Shown here: positions 1-7,961 of the stretch, piece after piece
Numbering within the stretch: position 1 is the stretch's first letter
Layout: every line of letters begins with the position of its first letter
NCBI RefSeq assembly: GCF_000498535.1
Contig: NZ_AVGG01000007.1
Span: forward strand, 1 to 64,000
Direction: 5' to 3'
Source: Flavobacterium limnosediminis JC2902
GTDB taxonomy: Bacteria > Bacteroidota > Bacteroidia > Flavobacteriales > Flavobacteriaceae
Length of the DNA stretch: 64,000 nt
Translations under genes and position numbers: made by a program
The notes under the pieces: generated by a model
Databases searched by the model: none
What the model was told of the DNA's origin: nothing
Seen by the model: the letters and a program-made list of their open reading frames with translations, nothing else

Positions 1-126
1 GACTCCGCAGATTTGCGCAGAAAATCAACAGACTTTTCAAAAATCGTTACCATTTTAATTAAATTAAACTCATGTGTTTGCTCTGATTGTTGGCAACTTT
101 ATTATTTTAATCCAAAAATTATTCAA

Positions 127-134
127 TACATTTG
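127..134 (+). promoter_or_regulatory. candidate -7 promoter box (TACATTTG)
   Basis: Exact match to the Bacteroidetes -7 consensus TAnnTTTG, 50 bp upstream of the oxygenase start at 185. I see no convincing -33 TTG at the expected distance, so this is a motif match only. Confidence 0.4.
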
Positions 135-184
135 TTTTTATAATGGTTTTATACCGAAAAAGTTATTAACAAAAACTAAGTACA

Positions 185-1138
185 ATGCAAAACATTCCTA
201 GTGTTGACTTACGTGATTTCCTGTCGGATGATCCGGCACGTAAACAAAAATTTGTAAATGAAATCGGAAAAGCCTACGAAGAAATCGGATTCGTAGCATT
301 AAAAGGTCATTTTTTAGATGACAAATTAGTTGATGAACTTTATGGTGAAGTTCGTAATTTCTTCAACCTTCCCCTAGAGGTAAAAAGCAAATACGAAATC
401 CCGGGCATTGGCGGACAAAGAGGCTATGTTTCTTTTGGTAAAGAACATGCCAAAGGACGTTCGGCGGGCGACTTGAAAGAATTCTGGCACTTTGGCCAGT
501 ACGTTAGCAACGATTCCAAATATGCTGACGAATATCCGGAAAACGTTACTGTTGAGGAATTACCAAAATTCAATGCCGTAGGTAAAGAGGCCTACAAAAT
601 GCTGGAAAAAACAGGTGTTTATGTATTAAGAGCTTTGGCTATTTACATCGGTTTGGATGAATTCTATTTTGATAAATTTATAAAGGACGGAAACAGTATT
701 TTACGACCAATTCACTACCCTCCCATTACAGATGAACCGAAAGACGGAGCCGTTCGTGCTGCTGCTCACGGGGACATCAACCTAATTACGCTTTTAATGG
801 GCGCTCAGGGCAAAGGATTACAGGTACAAAACCACGATGGACAATGGATTGACGCTATTGCAGAACCGGACGAACTGGTAATCAATGTGGGTGACATGTT
901 ATCGCGTCACACGAATAATAAATTAAAATCGACCATTCATCAGGTGGTAAATCCGCCGAGAGAATTGTGGGACACTTCCCGTTTCTCCATTCCTTTCTTT
1001 ATGCATCCTGTAGGCGATATGCCGCTGAACTGTTTAGAGAATTGTATCGATGAAAATCATCCTAAATTATATGAGGATATAACCGCAGGTGATTTCTTAT
1101 ACGAACGCTTAGTGGATTTAGGATTGATTAAAAATTAA
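185..1138 (+). CDS. Fe(II)/2-oxoglutarate oxygenase, isopenicillin N synthase-like family
   Basis: Predicted cytosolic non-haem iron dioxygenase. An N-terminal DIOX_N-like half (about residues 3-110) precedes the jelly-roll catalytic domain. The iron triad is visible as H195-x-D197 (HGD) and H252 (IHQVVNPP), and R266-F-S268 is the usual RxS pair that binds the 2-oxoglutarate carboxylate. At 317 residues it has a normal family length. It stands alone: a hairpin terminator follows at 1161, so context does not reveal the substrate. A TACATTTG stretch at 127-134 fits the Bacteroidetes -7 box. The family name does not imply penicillin synthesis; many members hydroxylate or oxidise other small molecules. 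Confidence 0.85.
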   Translation: MQNIPSVDLRDFLSDDPARKQKFVNEIGKAYEEIGFVALKGHFLDDKLVDELYGEVRNFFNLPLEVKSKYEIPGIGGQRGYVSFGKEHAKGRSAGDLKEFWHFGQYVSNDSKYADEYPENVTVEELPKFNAVGKEAYKMLEKTGVYVLRALAIYIGLDEFYFDKFIKDGNSILRPIHYPPITDEPKDGAVRAAAHGDINLITLLMGAQGKGLQVQNHDGQWIDAIAEPDELVINVGDMLSRHTNNKLKSTIHQVVNPPRELWDTSRFSIPFFMHPVGDMPLNCLENCIDENHPKLYEDITAGDFLYERLVDLGLIKN

Positions 1139-1160
1139 TTGTAATTTTACTTTTCAATAC

Positions 1161-1195
1161 AAAAGGCATTGAGTTTATTCTTGATGTCTTTTTAA
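1161..1195 (+). terminator. Rho-independent terminator after the oxygenase gene
   Basis: Arms 1161-1170 and 1183-1192 can pair over about 10 bp, including two G-U pairs, around a 12-nt loop, and a short T-run follows. Placed 23 bp after the oxygenase stop codon. Confidence 0.5.
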
Positions 1196-1200
1196 TTTAT

Positions 1201-1277
1201 TCAAAGTTCCTTAGTTTCTGAGGCTTAAGAAAAAAACTCAGTTACTTAGCCACTTAGTAACTCAGCAACTCAAAAAA
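1201..1277. repeat. short-word degenerate repeat (CTTAG/CTCAG words)
   Basis: The gap is made almost entirely of variants of CTTAG, CTCAG and TTACTTAG, ending in ACTCAGCAACTC just before the SUI1 start. The same word ACTCAGCAACT recurs after that gene at about 1649. Not an exact tandem repeat; no function assigned. Confidence 0.6.
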
Positions 1278-1610
1278 ATGGATTTACAAGACCAATTAAA
1301 AAACCTGTTCCCCGATCACGTTCCATCTAACGAACCCGAAGAAGTTCACGAGGAAGAACACACGCTTTTCATTCAGAAAGAACCGCTTATCTGCAAATAC
1401 GAAAAGCGAAAAGGCAAAGCTACCACCATCATCGAAGGATACGAAGGCGATATCGAAGATTTTAAGATCTTAGCCAAAGAAATTAAGACCAAACTCAGCG
1501 TGGGAGGAAGTTTCAAAGACGAATCCATTATCATCCAAGGTGATTACCGCGATAAAATAATGACAATTCTTAAAGAGAAAGGTTTTAAAGTAAAACGCGT
1601 TGGCGGGTGA
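1278..1610 (+). CDS. SUI1/eIF1-like translation factor (YciH family)
   Basis: Small protein of 110 residues with a C-terminal SUI1 fold (about residues 40-108), the family of eukaryotic eIF1 and bacterial YciH. Typical features are the basic KRKGKATTIIEGYEG stretch (about 43-57), the KLSVGGSFKDESIIIQGDY stretch where SUI1 proteins have their conserved glycine and the Q-G-D turn, and the C-terminal GFKVKRVGG. The N-terminal 35 residues are acidic and probably flexible. By family it acts at the ribosome and may influence start-site selection; the role in Bacteroidetes is not well defined. Flanked on both sides by the same kind of short-word repeats. Confidence 0.88.
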   Translation: MDLQDQLKNLFPDHVPSNEPEEVHEEEHTLFIQKEPLICKYEKRKGKATTIIEGYEGDIEDFKILAKEIKTKLSVGGSFKDESIIIQGDYRDKIMTILKEKGFKVKRVGG

Positions 1611-1616
1611 TTGGCT

Positions 1617-1697
1617 TGCAGTCACAGTCGCAGTCAAAAACTCAGCAACTAAAAACCTTAGCGCCTTAGTTCCTCAGAACCTTAGCACCCCAAAACC
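1617..1697. repeat. short-word degenerate repeat between SUI1 and phosphorylase genes
   Basis: Words CAGTCACAGTCGCAGTC, then ACTCAGCAACT, CCTTAGCGCCTTAG and CCTCAGAACCTTAGCACC fill the gap. It shares vocabulary with the repeat at 1201-1277. The reading frame of the next gene stays open through it, which explains why an upstream start at 1600 is possible but unlikely. Confidence 0.6.
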
Positions 1698-1698
1698 C

Positions 1699-2571
1699 AT
1701 GTCAGACATAAAATCATCAGAATTAATATTAAATCCAGACGGAAGTGTCTATCACTTAAACCTGAAACCGGAAAATATTGCACACGACATCATCTTTGTA
1801 GGCGATCAGAACCGGGTGGAAAAAATCACGCAATTCTTTGATACCATTGAGTTTTCAATACAAAAGCGTGAATTCAAAACACAAACAGGAACTTATAAAG
1901 GCAAACGTTTAACAGTCATGTCTACCGGAATTGGACCGGATAACATCGACATTGTAATGAACGAATTGGATGCTTTGGTGAACATCGATTTGAATACGCG
2001 TCAGCCTAAAAAGGAATTGACATCTTTAAACATTGTTCGTATCGGAACTTCGGGATCTTTACAGGCGGATATTTCGGTTGACAGCATTGTACTATCTGAA
2101 TACGCCATCGGATTGGACAACATGCTTCGCTCCTATCGGATTGATTCGGTTACCGATAAAACCATCGAAGACGCGTTCATCAGCCACACGAATTGGGATT
2201 TGCAAAAAGGCCGTCCGTATGTGGTTAAAGGAAGTGAAAAATTGTCGAATCTGATTGAAAGTGATACCATTCACAAAGGATTTACAGGAACCGCGGGAGG
2301 GTTTTATGGTCCGCAAGGCCGTGTTTTGCGTTTGAATATTCAGGATGAACAGCTGAACGGTAAAATGGACAGTTTCAATTACGAAGGAATCCGAATGACG
2401 AATCTGGAAATGGAAACAGCAGCGATTTACGGTTTGGGAAAACTGTTGGGACACGAAACCTTATCCATGAATGCGATTATCGCCAATCGTGCTAACGGAA
2501 CTTTCAGTAAAGATCCTTATAAGGCTGTAGACGAACTGATTGTATACGTTTTGAATAAATTAGTCAACTAA
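1699..2571 (+). CDS. nucleoside phosphorylase (uridine phosphorylase-like)
   Basis: Member of the PNP/UDP phosphorylase superfamily: cytosolic phosphorolysis of a nucleoside to base and pentose-1-phosphate in salvage. The GTSGSLQADISVDSIVLSEY region is the phosphate-binding segment followed by the conserved core strand. The EMETAAIYGLG motif (about 237-247) holds the Met and Glu that contact ribose in the family. The hydrophobic, purine-free pocket looks more uridine-like, but specificity cannot be settled by eye. Start taken at ATG 1699 (MSDIKSSEL) rather than 1600, because the extra 33 codons are translated short-word repeat. Its stop codon directly abuts the next ATG, so it probably heads a small operon with the VOC and GNAT genes. 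Confidence 0.85.
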   Translation: MSDIKSSELILNPDGSVYHLNLKPENIAHDIIFVGDQNRVEKITQFFDTIEFSIQKREFKTQTGTYKGKRLTVMSTGIGPDNIDIVMNELDALVNIDLNTRQPKKELTSLNIVRIGTSGSLQADISVDSIVLSEYAIGLDNMLRSYRIDSVTDKTIEDAFISHTNWDLQKGRPYVVKGSEKLSNLIESDTIHKGFTGTAGGFYGPQGRVLRLNIQDEQLNGKMDSFNYEGIRMTNLEMETAAIYGLGKLLGHETLSMNAIIANRANGTFSKDPYKAVDELIVYVLNKLVN

Positions 2572-2949
2572 ATGAAACTGAGAATTGCCAGACATACCGA
2601 CGATTTGGAAAAAATAAAAACCTTCTATATCGATGTATTAGGTTTTGAACTTTTAGGCGGATTTGAAAATCACGATAATTATGACGGTATTTTCATTGGC
2701 AAACCAGATTCGGATTGGCATTTCGAATTTACACAATCGGATACAAAAGCGAATCATTTTTCAGATGAAGACGATATTACAGTTTTATATCCGGAAACAA
2801 TTTCAGAATACAACAATCTCATTAATAAAATAATAAACAGCAACATATCAACTATCACTTCAGCAAATCCATATTGGAATACAAATGGAAAAATGATACT
2901 TGACCCGGACGGATTCAGAATTATCATTTCAGATTTAAAAGCAAAATAA
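2572..2949 (+). CDS. VOC (glyoxalase/bleomycin resistance) family protein
   Basis: A 125-residue protein with the vicinal oxygen chelate pattern: a beta-alpha-beta-beta-beta module starting LRIARHTDDLEKIKTFY, then the GFELLGGFENHDNYDGIFIG strand pair, and a second module ending in DPDGFRIIISDLKAK, which is the classic terminal D-P-D/E-G signature of this fold. Single-domain VOC proteins act as dimers in small-molecule resistance, isomerisation or lyase reactions; no specific substrate can be read here. Its ATG follows the phosphorylase stop without a gap and its stop abuts the first GNAT gene, so all are probably cotranscribed. Confidence 0.8.
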   Translation: MKLRIARHTDDLEKIKTFYIDVLGFELLGGFENHDNYDGIFIGKPDSDWHFEFTQSDTKANHFSDEDDITVLYPETISEYNNLINKIINSNISTITSANPYWNTNGKMILDPDGFRIIISDLKAK

Positions 2950-3477
2950 ATGAACATCAAACTAGAAACAGAGCGACTTATTTTAAGAGAGATACTTCTT
3001 TCAGATGCTGAAGAAATGTTTAAATTGGACAGCAATCCGAATGTAAATACCTATTTAGGGAATAATCCGGTAAAAACGATAGATGAAAGTTTAACGCTTA
3101 TCAATAACCTTCAAAATCAATACAAAAAAAATGGTATTGGCCGATTTGCAGTTGTATTAAAGGAAACCAATGAATTTATTGGTTGGTCTGGAATTAAATT
3201 CTTGACAGAGCCTGAAAACAATCACGTCAATGTTTATGAAATTGGTTACCGGTTACAGGAAGAATATTGGGGAAAAGGGTACGGTAGCGAAGCCGCACAA
3301 GCTTGGCTGGATTATGGTTTTTCCGAAATGAAAATTGAAAAAATGTATGCTTCCGTACATAAAGAGAATACCGCTTCGAAACGAATTCTTGAAAAAATAG
3401 GAATGCAGATTACTTCCGAATTTTTATGGAATGGAATTCCGTGTTATTGGCTTGAAATGGAAAACAACCTCGTATGA
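2950..3477 (+). CDS. GNAT N-acetyltransferase (RimJ/RimL type), copy 1
   Basis: Acetyl-CoA-dependent acyltransferase of the Acetyltransf_3 (RimL-like) group, 175 residues. It opens with the group's hallmark TERLILREILLSDAEEMF. The acetyl-CoA pyrophosphate loop follows strand 4 as YRLQEEYWGKGYGSEAA (Q/R-x-x-G-x-G/A variant, about 97-113). The late segment ENTASKRILEKIGM is the second hallmark. Acceptor unknown: members acetylate ribosomal proteins, small amines or antibiotics. It overlaps copy 2 by 4 bp (ATGA), and the two proteins are clearly tandem paralogues. Confidence 0.88.
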   Translation: MNIKLETERLILREILLSDAEEMFKLDSNPNVNTYLGNNPVKTIDESLTLINNLQNQYKKNGIGRFAVVLKETNEFIGWSGIKFLTEPENNHVNVYEIGYRLQEEYWGKGYGSEAAQAWLDYGFSEMKIEKMYASVHKENTASKRILEKIGMQITSEFLWNGIPCYWLEMENNLV

Positions 3478-4007
3478 AAATAATCATAGAAACCGATCGT
3501 TTATTATTGCGTGAATTACTTCCTTCCGATAAAGAGGGAATTTTTCATTTAGATTCCGACATGGATGTTCATGAGTTTTTGGGCAAAAACCCGATAAAAA
3601 CTATCGAAGAAGCTCAAACTATTATTGATTTTGTCAGACTTCAATATCAGGAAAACGGTATTGGGCGATGGGCGGTCTTACTCAAAGAAAATCATGAATT
3701 CATAGGTTGGGCCGGATTAAAACTGGTCAAAGAAAACATTAACGGACACCAGAATTTTTACGATTTAGGCTATCGTTTCATCAAAAGCTTTTGGCAAAAA
3801 GGATATGGTTATGAAGCCGCAAAAGCTTGTTTGGATTACGCTTTCAATGTAATGCATCTTGAAAATGTTTATGCCCATGCCGTGATTGGAAACGAAGGCT
3901 CAAAACGAATTTTGGAGAAAATAGGAATGAAAAACACAGGGACTTTCTTTCACGGAGATGATGAATGTGCCTGGTTTGAATTGAATAAGAATGATTATTT
4001 ACAATAA
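3474..4007 (+). CDS. GNAT N-acetyltransferase (RimJ/RimL type), copy 2
   Basis: Tandem paralogue of the preceding gene, 177 residues. It keeps the same order of motifs: TDRLLLRELLPSDKEGIFHL at the N-terminus, the NPIKTIEEAQTII segment, the acetyl-CoA loop WQKGYGYEAAKACLDYAF and the closing GNEGSKRILEKIGM. Divergence is highest in the acceptor-facing regions and the C-terminus (FHGDDECAWFELN against the first copy's WNGIPCYWLEMEN), which suggests different acceptors after duplication. Translationally coupled to copy 1 through an ATGA overlap. Confidence 0.88.
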   Translation: MKIIIETDRLLLRELLPSDKEGIFHLDSDMDVHEFLGKNPIKTIEEAQTIIDFVRLQYQENGIGRWAVLLKENHEFIGWAGLKLVKENINGHQNFYDLGYRFIKSFWQKGYGYEAAKACLDYAFNVMHLENVYAHAVIGNEGSKRILEKIGMKNTGTFFHGDDECAWFELNKNDYLQ

Positions 4008-4010
4008 ATT

Positions 4011-4853
4011 ATGAAAACAGTACGAATAGCGGGCGTTCCCGAACATTTTAATTTACCTTGGCATTTTTGCATCGAAAACGGTGAGTTTGACGAAGTGGAT
4101 ATCGATTTACAGTGGACAGACGTTCCTGAAGGTACCGGGAAAATGTGTCAGATGTTGCGCGAAGGAACTACCGATATAGCCGTAATCCTGACCGAAGGAA
4201 TCATCAGAGATATTGCCGCCGGAAATGAAAGCACCATTGTTCAGATTTACGTACAATCGCCCTTAATATGGGGAATTCACGTGGATGCAAAATCGGGTTA
4301 CCAACAGTTATCCGACATAGAAAACAAAAAGGTTGCCATCAGCCGCATAGGGTCCGGTTCGCACTTAATGGCTGTTGTAAATGCCAAAAATCAAAATTGG
4401 AATACCGAATTACAGTTTGAAATCGTAAATACCATTGACGGAGCCGTTGAAGCTTTATCAAATGGAGCAGCTGATTATTTCATGTGGGAACGTTTTATGA
4501 CAAAACCACTGGTCGATAACGGTACATTCAGAAGAATTGACGATTGCCCTACTCCATGGCCGTGTTTTGTGATTGCTGTCCGAAACGAATTCCTGAAAAC
4601 CAACAAACACGTTGTGGAACAGATTCTTGAAATCATCAACAACACTACAATAGAATTTAAGGACATTCCGAGTATCGACAGAACATTGGCTACAAAATAC
4701 AATCAAAAGTTAAGCGACATTCAGGAATGGCTCAAACTGACGCGTTGGTCGCAAAAAAAACTAGATAAACAAACCTTCGATAAAGTTCAGAATCAATTAT
4801 TTGATTTAAATTTGATTGCTGATAAACGTGACTACGAATCGGCTGTAAAATAA
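4011..4853 (+). CDS. periplasmic-binding-protein-like fold protein without signal peptide
   Basis: A 280-residue protein resembling type 2 substrate-binding proteins of the NMT1/THI5/SsuA-like group: VRIAGVPEHFNLPWHF opens lobe 1, GTTDIAVILTEGII is the ligand-loop region, and KKVAISRIGSGSHLMAV opens lobe 2. The N-terminus MKTVRIAGVP enters directly into the first strand with no signal peptide or lipobox, so it is predicted cytosolic. No ABC permease or ATPase gene adjoins it. It lies 3 bp after the second GNAT gene, probably in the same transcript. It could be a cytosolic sensor or an enzyme of the same fold, such as the menaquinone-pathway MqnA/MqnD type; I cannot decide. Confidence 0.7.
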   Translation: MKTVRIAGVPEHFNLPWHFCIENGEFDEVDIDLQWTDVPEGTGKMCQMLREGTTDIAVILTEGIIRDIAAGNESTIVQIYVQSPLIWGIHVDAKSGYQQLSDIENKKVAISRIGSGSHLMAVVNAKNQNWNTELQFEIVNTIDGAVEALSNGAADYFMWERFMTKPLVDNGTFRRIDDCPTPWPCFVIAVRNEFLKTNKHVVEQILEIINNTTIEFKDIPSIDRTLATKYNQKLSDIQEWLKLTRWSQKKLDKQTFDKVQNQLFDLNLIADKRDYESAVK

Positions 4854-4876
4854 CTATAGCGAAGGAAAAACATCGG

Positions 4877-5809
4877 ATGATTCCAACAATCCCACCAAGA
4901 CTCAAACAAATAAGAGAAAGGCTTTCTTTACCGAAGCCGTGGGATACTGTTGTCATTTTTTCACTGAATATCCTGATTGCGATTCCCATATTTATCATTG
5001 CACACCAAAACCTGATAGATTTGGAATGGCAGGTGCACTTAGACAGAATCTTACTGTTTTTATTCATCTTGATTTCCATTCAGTTGATTTTACGATTATT
5101 AAAAACCGTAATCATCATTTGTATCTTCCTATACTTGATTGGCTTGATGTGGGGAACCATTTTCGGAGGATACGGATTTAATGCCGTATATGAAGACTAC
5201 AGATCTATGGTTTATTCCATGGCAGATGATCCGAACCCTCAGGATATAATTATTTCAAAACTGCTGCCTTTCCCAAATAAAGGCAAAATCATTGATGCGG
5301 TGAATTTTGACAATCCGAAAGTCCGGAATTTCGCGCTGATGACCACAACAAAGCATTTTACAAATATCAAAGGCTTTAAACAATACCGCCGAACCATTCA
5401 GTGCTTTGCCGCTTTTAAGGAAGTGCGTAACCGATGGAATTATGTAAACGATCCCAAAGGAAAAGAATACATTGCCTACGCAAGCGAATCCCTGCAGCAT
5501 TTTTCGGGTGATTGTGATGACCATGCTATCCTGATGTCGGCCTTAATCAGGGCAATTGGCGGAACTCCGCGTATCATCCACACCGGAGGCCATTTGTATC
5601 CGGAAATGCTTATTGGCAATAAATCCGATCTGGAAAACGTCAATTATCTTATTAAGGAAGTACTTTTTAAAGAGGAAAGCCGCAATAAAGAAGTACATTA
5701 TCATATCGATGAGCGTGGCCAAATTTGGTTAAACCTGGACTATACCGCAAAATATCCGGGCGGACCTTTTATGAGCGAAGAAATTCTGGGGGAGCTGACA
5801 CTGAATTAA
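4877..5809 (+). CDS. membrane-anchored transglutaminase-like domain protein
   Basis: Membrane-anchored protein (310 residues) with about three N-terminal transmembrane segments (roughly 23-44, 57-74 and 76-98) and a transglutaminase-like cysteine hydrolase domain. The likely Cys-His-Asp triad is C213 in FSGDCDDHA, H239 in TGGHLYPE and D288 in LNLDYT, in the correct order and spacing for the superfamily. Bacterial members usually act as cysteine proteases or peptide-modifying enzymes. The topology suggests a signal-anchored catalytic domain, side of membrane uncertain. It follows the binding-protein gene by 23 bp. Confidence 0.75.
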   Translation: MIPTIPPRLKQIRERLSLPKPWDTVVIFSLNILIAIPIFIIAHQNLIDLEWQVHLDRILLFLFILISIQLILRLLKTVIIICIFLYLIGLMWGTIFGGYGFNAVYEDYRSMVYSMADDPNPQDIIISKLLPFPNKGKIIDAVNFDNPKVRNFALMTTTKHFTNIKGFKQYRRTIQCFAAFKEVRNRWNYVNDPKGKEYIAYASESLQHFSGDCDDHAILMSALIRAIGGTPRIIHTGGHLYPEMLIGNKSDLENVNYLIKEVLFKEESRNKEVHYHIDERGQIWLNLDYTAKYPGGPFMSEEILGELTLN

Positions 5810-5850
5810 ATAACCTTTCGCTATATTTACTCATATTAATAAAATCGAAT

Positions 5851-6438
5851 ATGAAAAAAATAGCTTTTCTGGCGACATTACTCTTTTTTCAATTAACTTC
5901 TGCTCAGGATTCCGGAACAACTCAAACGGCAAGTTCTATTGAACTGAAAAAAAATGAAATAAAATTCGATGTGGTTGCTTTAATAGCCATGTCAAAATTT
6001 CATGTCAGCTACGAACGTTTTTTAAATAATGATTTTTCTGTAGGCATAAGTGGTGTTTTAAATGCAAGCAATAAAAATAAAGAAGATTTCGATAACGGAT
6101 TCAACGAGACCTTACCTCAATATGAAGTAAATCCTTTCGTGCGCTATTCCCTTTCAAAAAGTGCCGTGAGCTACTATTTTGTGGAAGCATTTATTTCAGT
6201 AAACGGAGGAAAATATAGGGAATTGCGACGTTTTACCGAAGACGGATACGGTTACTGGGACGCTGTGGAAGACAACTATACCGATATGGCCATTGGTGGT
6301 GCCGCAGGATACAAATTATACATCAAAGAAAAATTCGGAATCGAAGTATTTGTTGGTGTGGGAAGAAACATTTTGAACATGGAAACCAGTCCGACATACG
6401 TTCAGAGAGTGGGTGCTAATTTTGGTTACAGATTTTAA
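5851..6438 (+). CDS. outer-membrane beta-barrel protein
   Basis: Exported 195-residue protein. The Sec signal peptide (MKKIAFLATLLFFQLTSAQ, cleavage after about 19) is followed by alternating hydrophobic strands and the C-terminal aromatic ending RVGANFGYRF expected for BAM-inserted barrels. The strand count implied by the length is about eight. Start set at ATG 5851: the open frame extends upstream into the transglutaminase gene, but only this Met begins a signal peptide. A short gap (11 bp) to the next lipoprotein gene suggests a pair. No specific function recognised. Confidence 0.7.
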   Translation: MKKIAFLATLLFFQLTSAQDSGTTQTASSIELKKNEIKFDVVALIAMSKFHVSYERFLNNDFSVGISGVLNASNKNKEDFDNGFNETLPQYEVNPFVRYSLSKSAVSYYFVEAFISVNGGKYRELRRFTEDGYGYWDAVEDNYTDMAIGGAAGYKLYIKEKFGIEVFVGVGRNILNMETSPTYVQRVGANFGYRF

Positions 6439-6449
6439 TACGCAATTAG

Positions 6450-6998
6450 ATGAAAGCAATAAAACATTTCGTAATAGCAGTTTTTGGATTATTATCCCTG
6501 ATTTCATGCAACAGTGATGATGAATTTTACAATGCTGCCTATGTATCGGTTCCTGATTTAATAACCATAGACACCCCTGCAAGTTATTCCGTAGGTGACA
6601 ACGTTTCCTTTCATACCGATTTTTCAAGATATTTACCGGAAGACGGATTTACTGATCCGTTGGACATCTACAAAACAAGTAAAGCGGAATCATTTGGGTT
6701 TGCGTATCGTCTTGAAAAAGAGACTGCTCCGGATGTCTGGACTTCTGTTTTTGACAACGGAGATGAATTTAGTGTTGCAGAAGCCGTTTATCAGACCGCT
6801 ACACAGACTTACAAATGTGATATCGCGACTCCGTTAAATTCAGCCGGAAATTACCGTTTGGGTTTTGGCGAAAGTTACACGGGATATCAATCTACCGATT
6901 TGATTTCCAGAAATCCGGAAAACGAGACTTCCGTGCGGATTACAACAAATGCAAACAACACAAACGGTCAGGGGTATTATTACTTTACTGTTAATTAA
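6450..6998 (+). CDS. putative lipoprotein of unknown function
   Basis: A 182-residue lipoprotein: the signal peptide ends in the lipobox LISC with lipid-acceptor C20, followed by NSDDE, an acidic stretch typical of Bacteroidetes surface-exposed lipoproteins. The mature part is rich in beta strand and ends in GQGYYYFTVN. I recognise no catalytic motif or named domain. Its position 11 bp after a beta-barrel gene suggests the two envelope proteins are made together. Confidence 0.65.
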   Translation: MKAIKHFVIAVFGLLSLISCNSDDEFYNAAYVSVPDLITIDTPASYSVGDNVSFHTDFSRYLPEDGFTDPLDIYKTSKAESFGFAYRLEKETAPDVWTSVFDNGDEFSVAEAVYQTATQTYKCDIATPLNSAGNYRLGFGESYTGYQSTDLISRNPENETSVRITTNANNTNGQGYYYFTVN

Positions 6999-7017
6999 CT
7001 GCTATAAAAAATCCCTC

Positions 7018-7205
7018 AAATTGACTATCGTCTGGATGCATCACTAAAAAATAGTAGACAGATGATCCATATTGAAAAGATTTGCACTGATTTCATATTC
7101 TTATTAAAAAAACTTAGCTACGAATTCAGTAATTAATTTGTATAAATTAGTGAATTCGTGGCCAAAATTTTATTTAACTATTTGTGTCCAGACGGTAGAT
7201 CAAAT
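7018..7205. repeat. candidate MITE-like element with imperfect terminal inverted repeats
   Basis: The ends are near-perfect inverted copies: CTATCGTCTGGA at 7025-7036 and, on the other strand, CTACCGTCTGGA from 7187-7198, extended by weaker similarity to about 7018 and 7205. In the middle is a hairpin: ACGAATTCA (7120-7128) pairs with TGAATTCGT (7151-7159), continuing after one mismatch as TAATT/AATTA. It has no coding capacity. Length about 190 bp. I cannot define a target-site duplication. Confidence 0.4.
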
Positions 7206-7216
7206 CGGTAGTTTTA

Positions 7217-7888
7217 TCACCAAACAATTTCCGTTTTTCCTTTTTCCTTCAGAAAGGCATTGGTTTTACTAAAATGCTTATTTCCAAACCACTTTCCCTG
7301 ATTAGCGCTCAACGGCGACGGATGTCCGCTTTCCAGAACAAGATGCTTGTTTCTGTCGATTTTCAAACCTTTCTTATGAGCAAATCCGCCCCAAAGTAAA
7401 AAAACAACGTTTTCTTTTTCATCCGAAATTTTCTTAATCACCGCATCCGTAAAAAGATTCCATTTTAAATGTTTATGACTGTTGGCCAAATCCTTTCTTA
7501 CGGATAATGCGGCATTTAAAAGCAAAACGCCCTGATCGGCCCAGCGCTCCAAATTCCCGGATGTCGGAAAAAAAATACTGTCATATTCGTCGTTGATTTC
7601 CCTGAAGATATTACGCAAAGACGGCGGAATCGGTACGCCATCGTTTACCGAAAAACACAAACCGTTTGCCTCACCAACTCCATGATAAGGATCTTGACCG
7701 ATAATCACTACTTTAACATCTACAAAACCGCAATGGTTAAAAGCGTTAAAGAGCAATTCCCTTGGCGGAAAACAGGTGTGGTTTTGATATTCCTCCTCAA
7801 CAGACGCCATTAATGCTGTAAAATAATCCTTTTTGGACTCGGCATCAAAAAAATCCTGCCAGGAAGAATGAATGGATTCGGTAAACAT
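7217..7888 (-). CDS. ung: uracil-DNA glycosylase, family 1
   Basis: Removes uracil from DNA by base-flipping hydrolysis of the N-glycosidic bond, starting base excision repair. At 223 residues it is normal for family 1. The water-activating motif GQDPYHG is at 64-70 with catalytic D66. The FSVNDGVPIPPSLRNIF segment carries the Pro-rich loop. The DNA-intercalation loop with the catalytic His is SGHPSPLSANQG near the C-terminus. Transcribed divergently from mutS2 across a 73-bp gap, which groups two DNA-maintenance genes. Its 3' end runs into the inverted-repeat element at 7018-7205. Confidence 0.97.
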   Translation of the reverse strand: MFTESIHSSWQDFFDAESKKDYFTALMASVEEEYQNHTCFPPRELLFNAFNHCGFVDVKVVIIGQDPYHGVGEANGLCFSVNDGVPIPPSLRNIFREINDEYDSIFFPTSGNLERWADQGVLLLNAALSVRKDLANSHKHLKWNLFTDAVIKKISDEKENVVFLLWGGFAHKKGLKIDRNKHLVLESGHPSPLSANQGKWFGNKHFSKTNAFLKEKGKTEIVW

Positions 7889-7909
7889 TTGCTAATTTTT
7901 TACAAATAT

Positions 7910-7943
7910 AAACAGTTTGTAACTTCACTACTTTGTAACTTTG
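7910..7943 (+). promoter_or_regulatory. candidate mutS2 promoter within a short-word repeat
   Basis: TAACTTTG at 7936-7943 matches TAnnTTTG and TTTG at 7916-7919 could act as -33, spaced 16 bp, slightly short. The whole gap is built of TTTGTAACTT, ACTTTGTAACTTTG and GGCTTTGACA words, so the promoter-like strings may be a by-product of the repeat. Confidence 0.4.
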
Positions 7944-7961
7944 AGGCTTTGACACTATAAA

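Noticed and set aside
13..201. 62-codon ORF at the window start
   Set aside because: No motif, out of frame with and overlapping the oxygenase gene start; the first 30 bp are short-word repeat. Likely non-coding.
185..1138. Penicillin biosynthesis by the isopenicillin N synthase-like protein
   Set aside because: The family is broad; no ACV synthetase or partner gene is near.
2092..2454. 120-codon ORF on the minus strand inside the nucleoside phosphorylase gene
   Set aside because: Antisense shadow of a well-supported gene; no family motif, and its codons follow from the real gene on the other strand.
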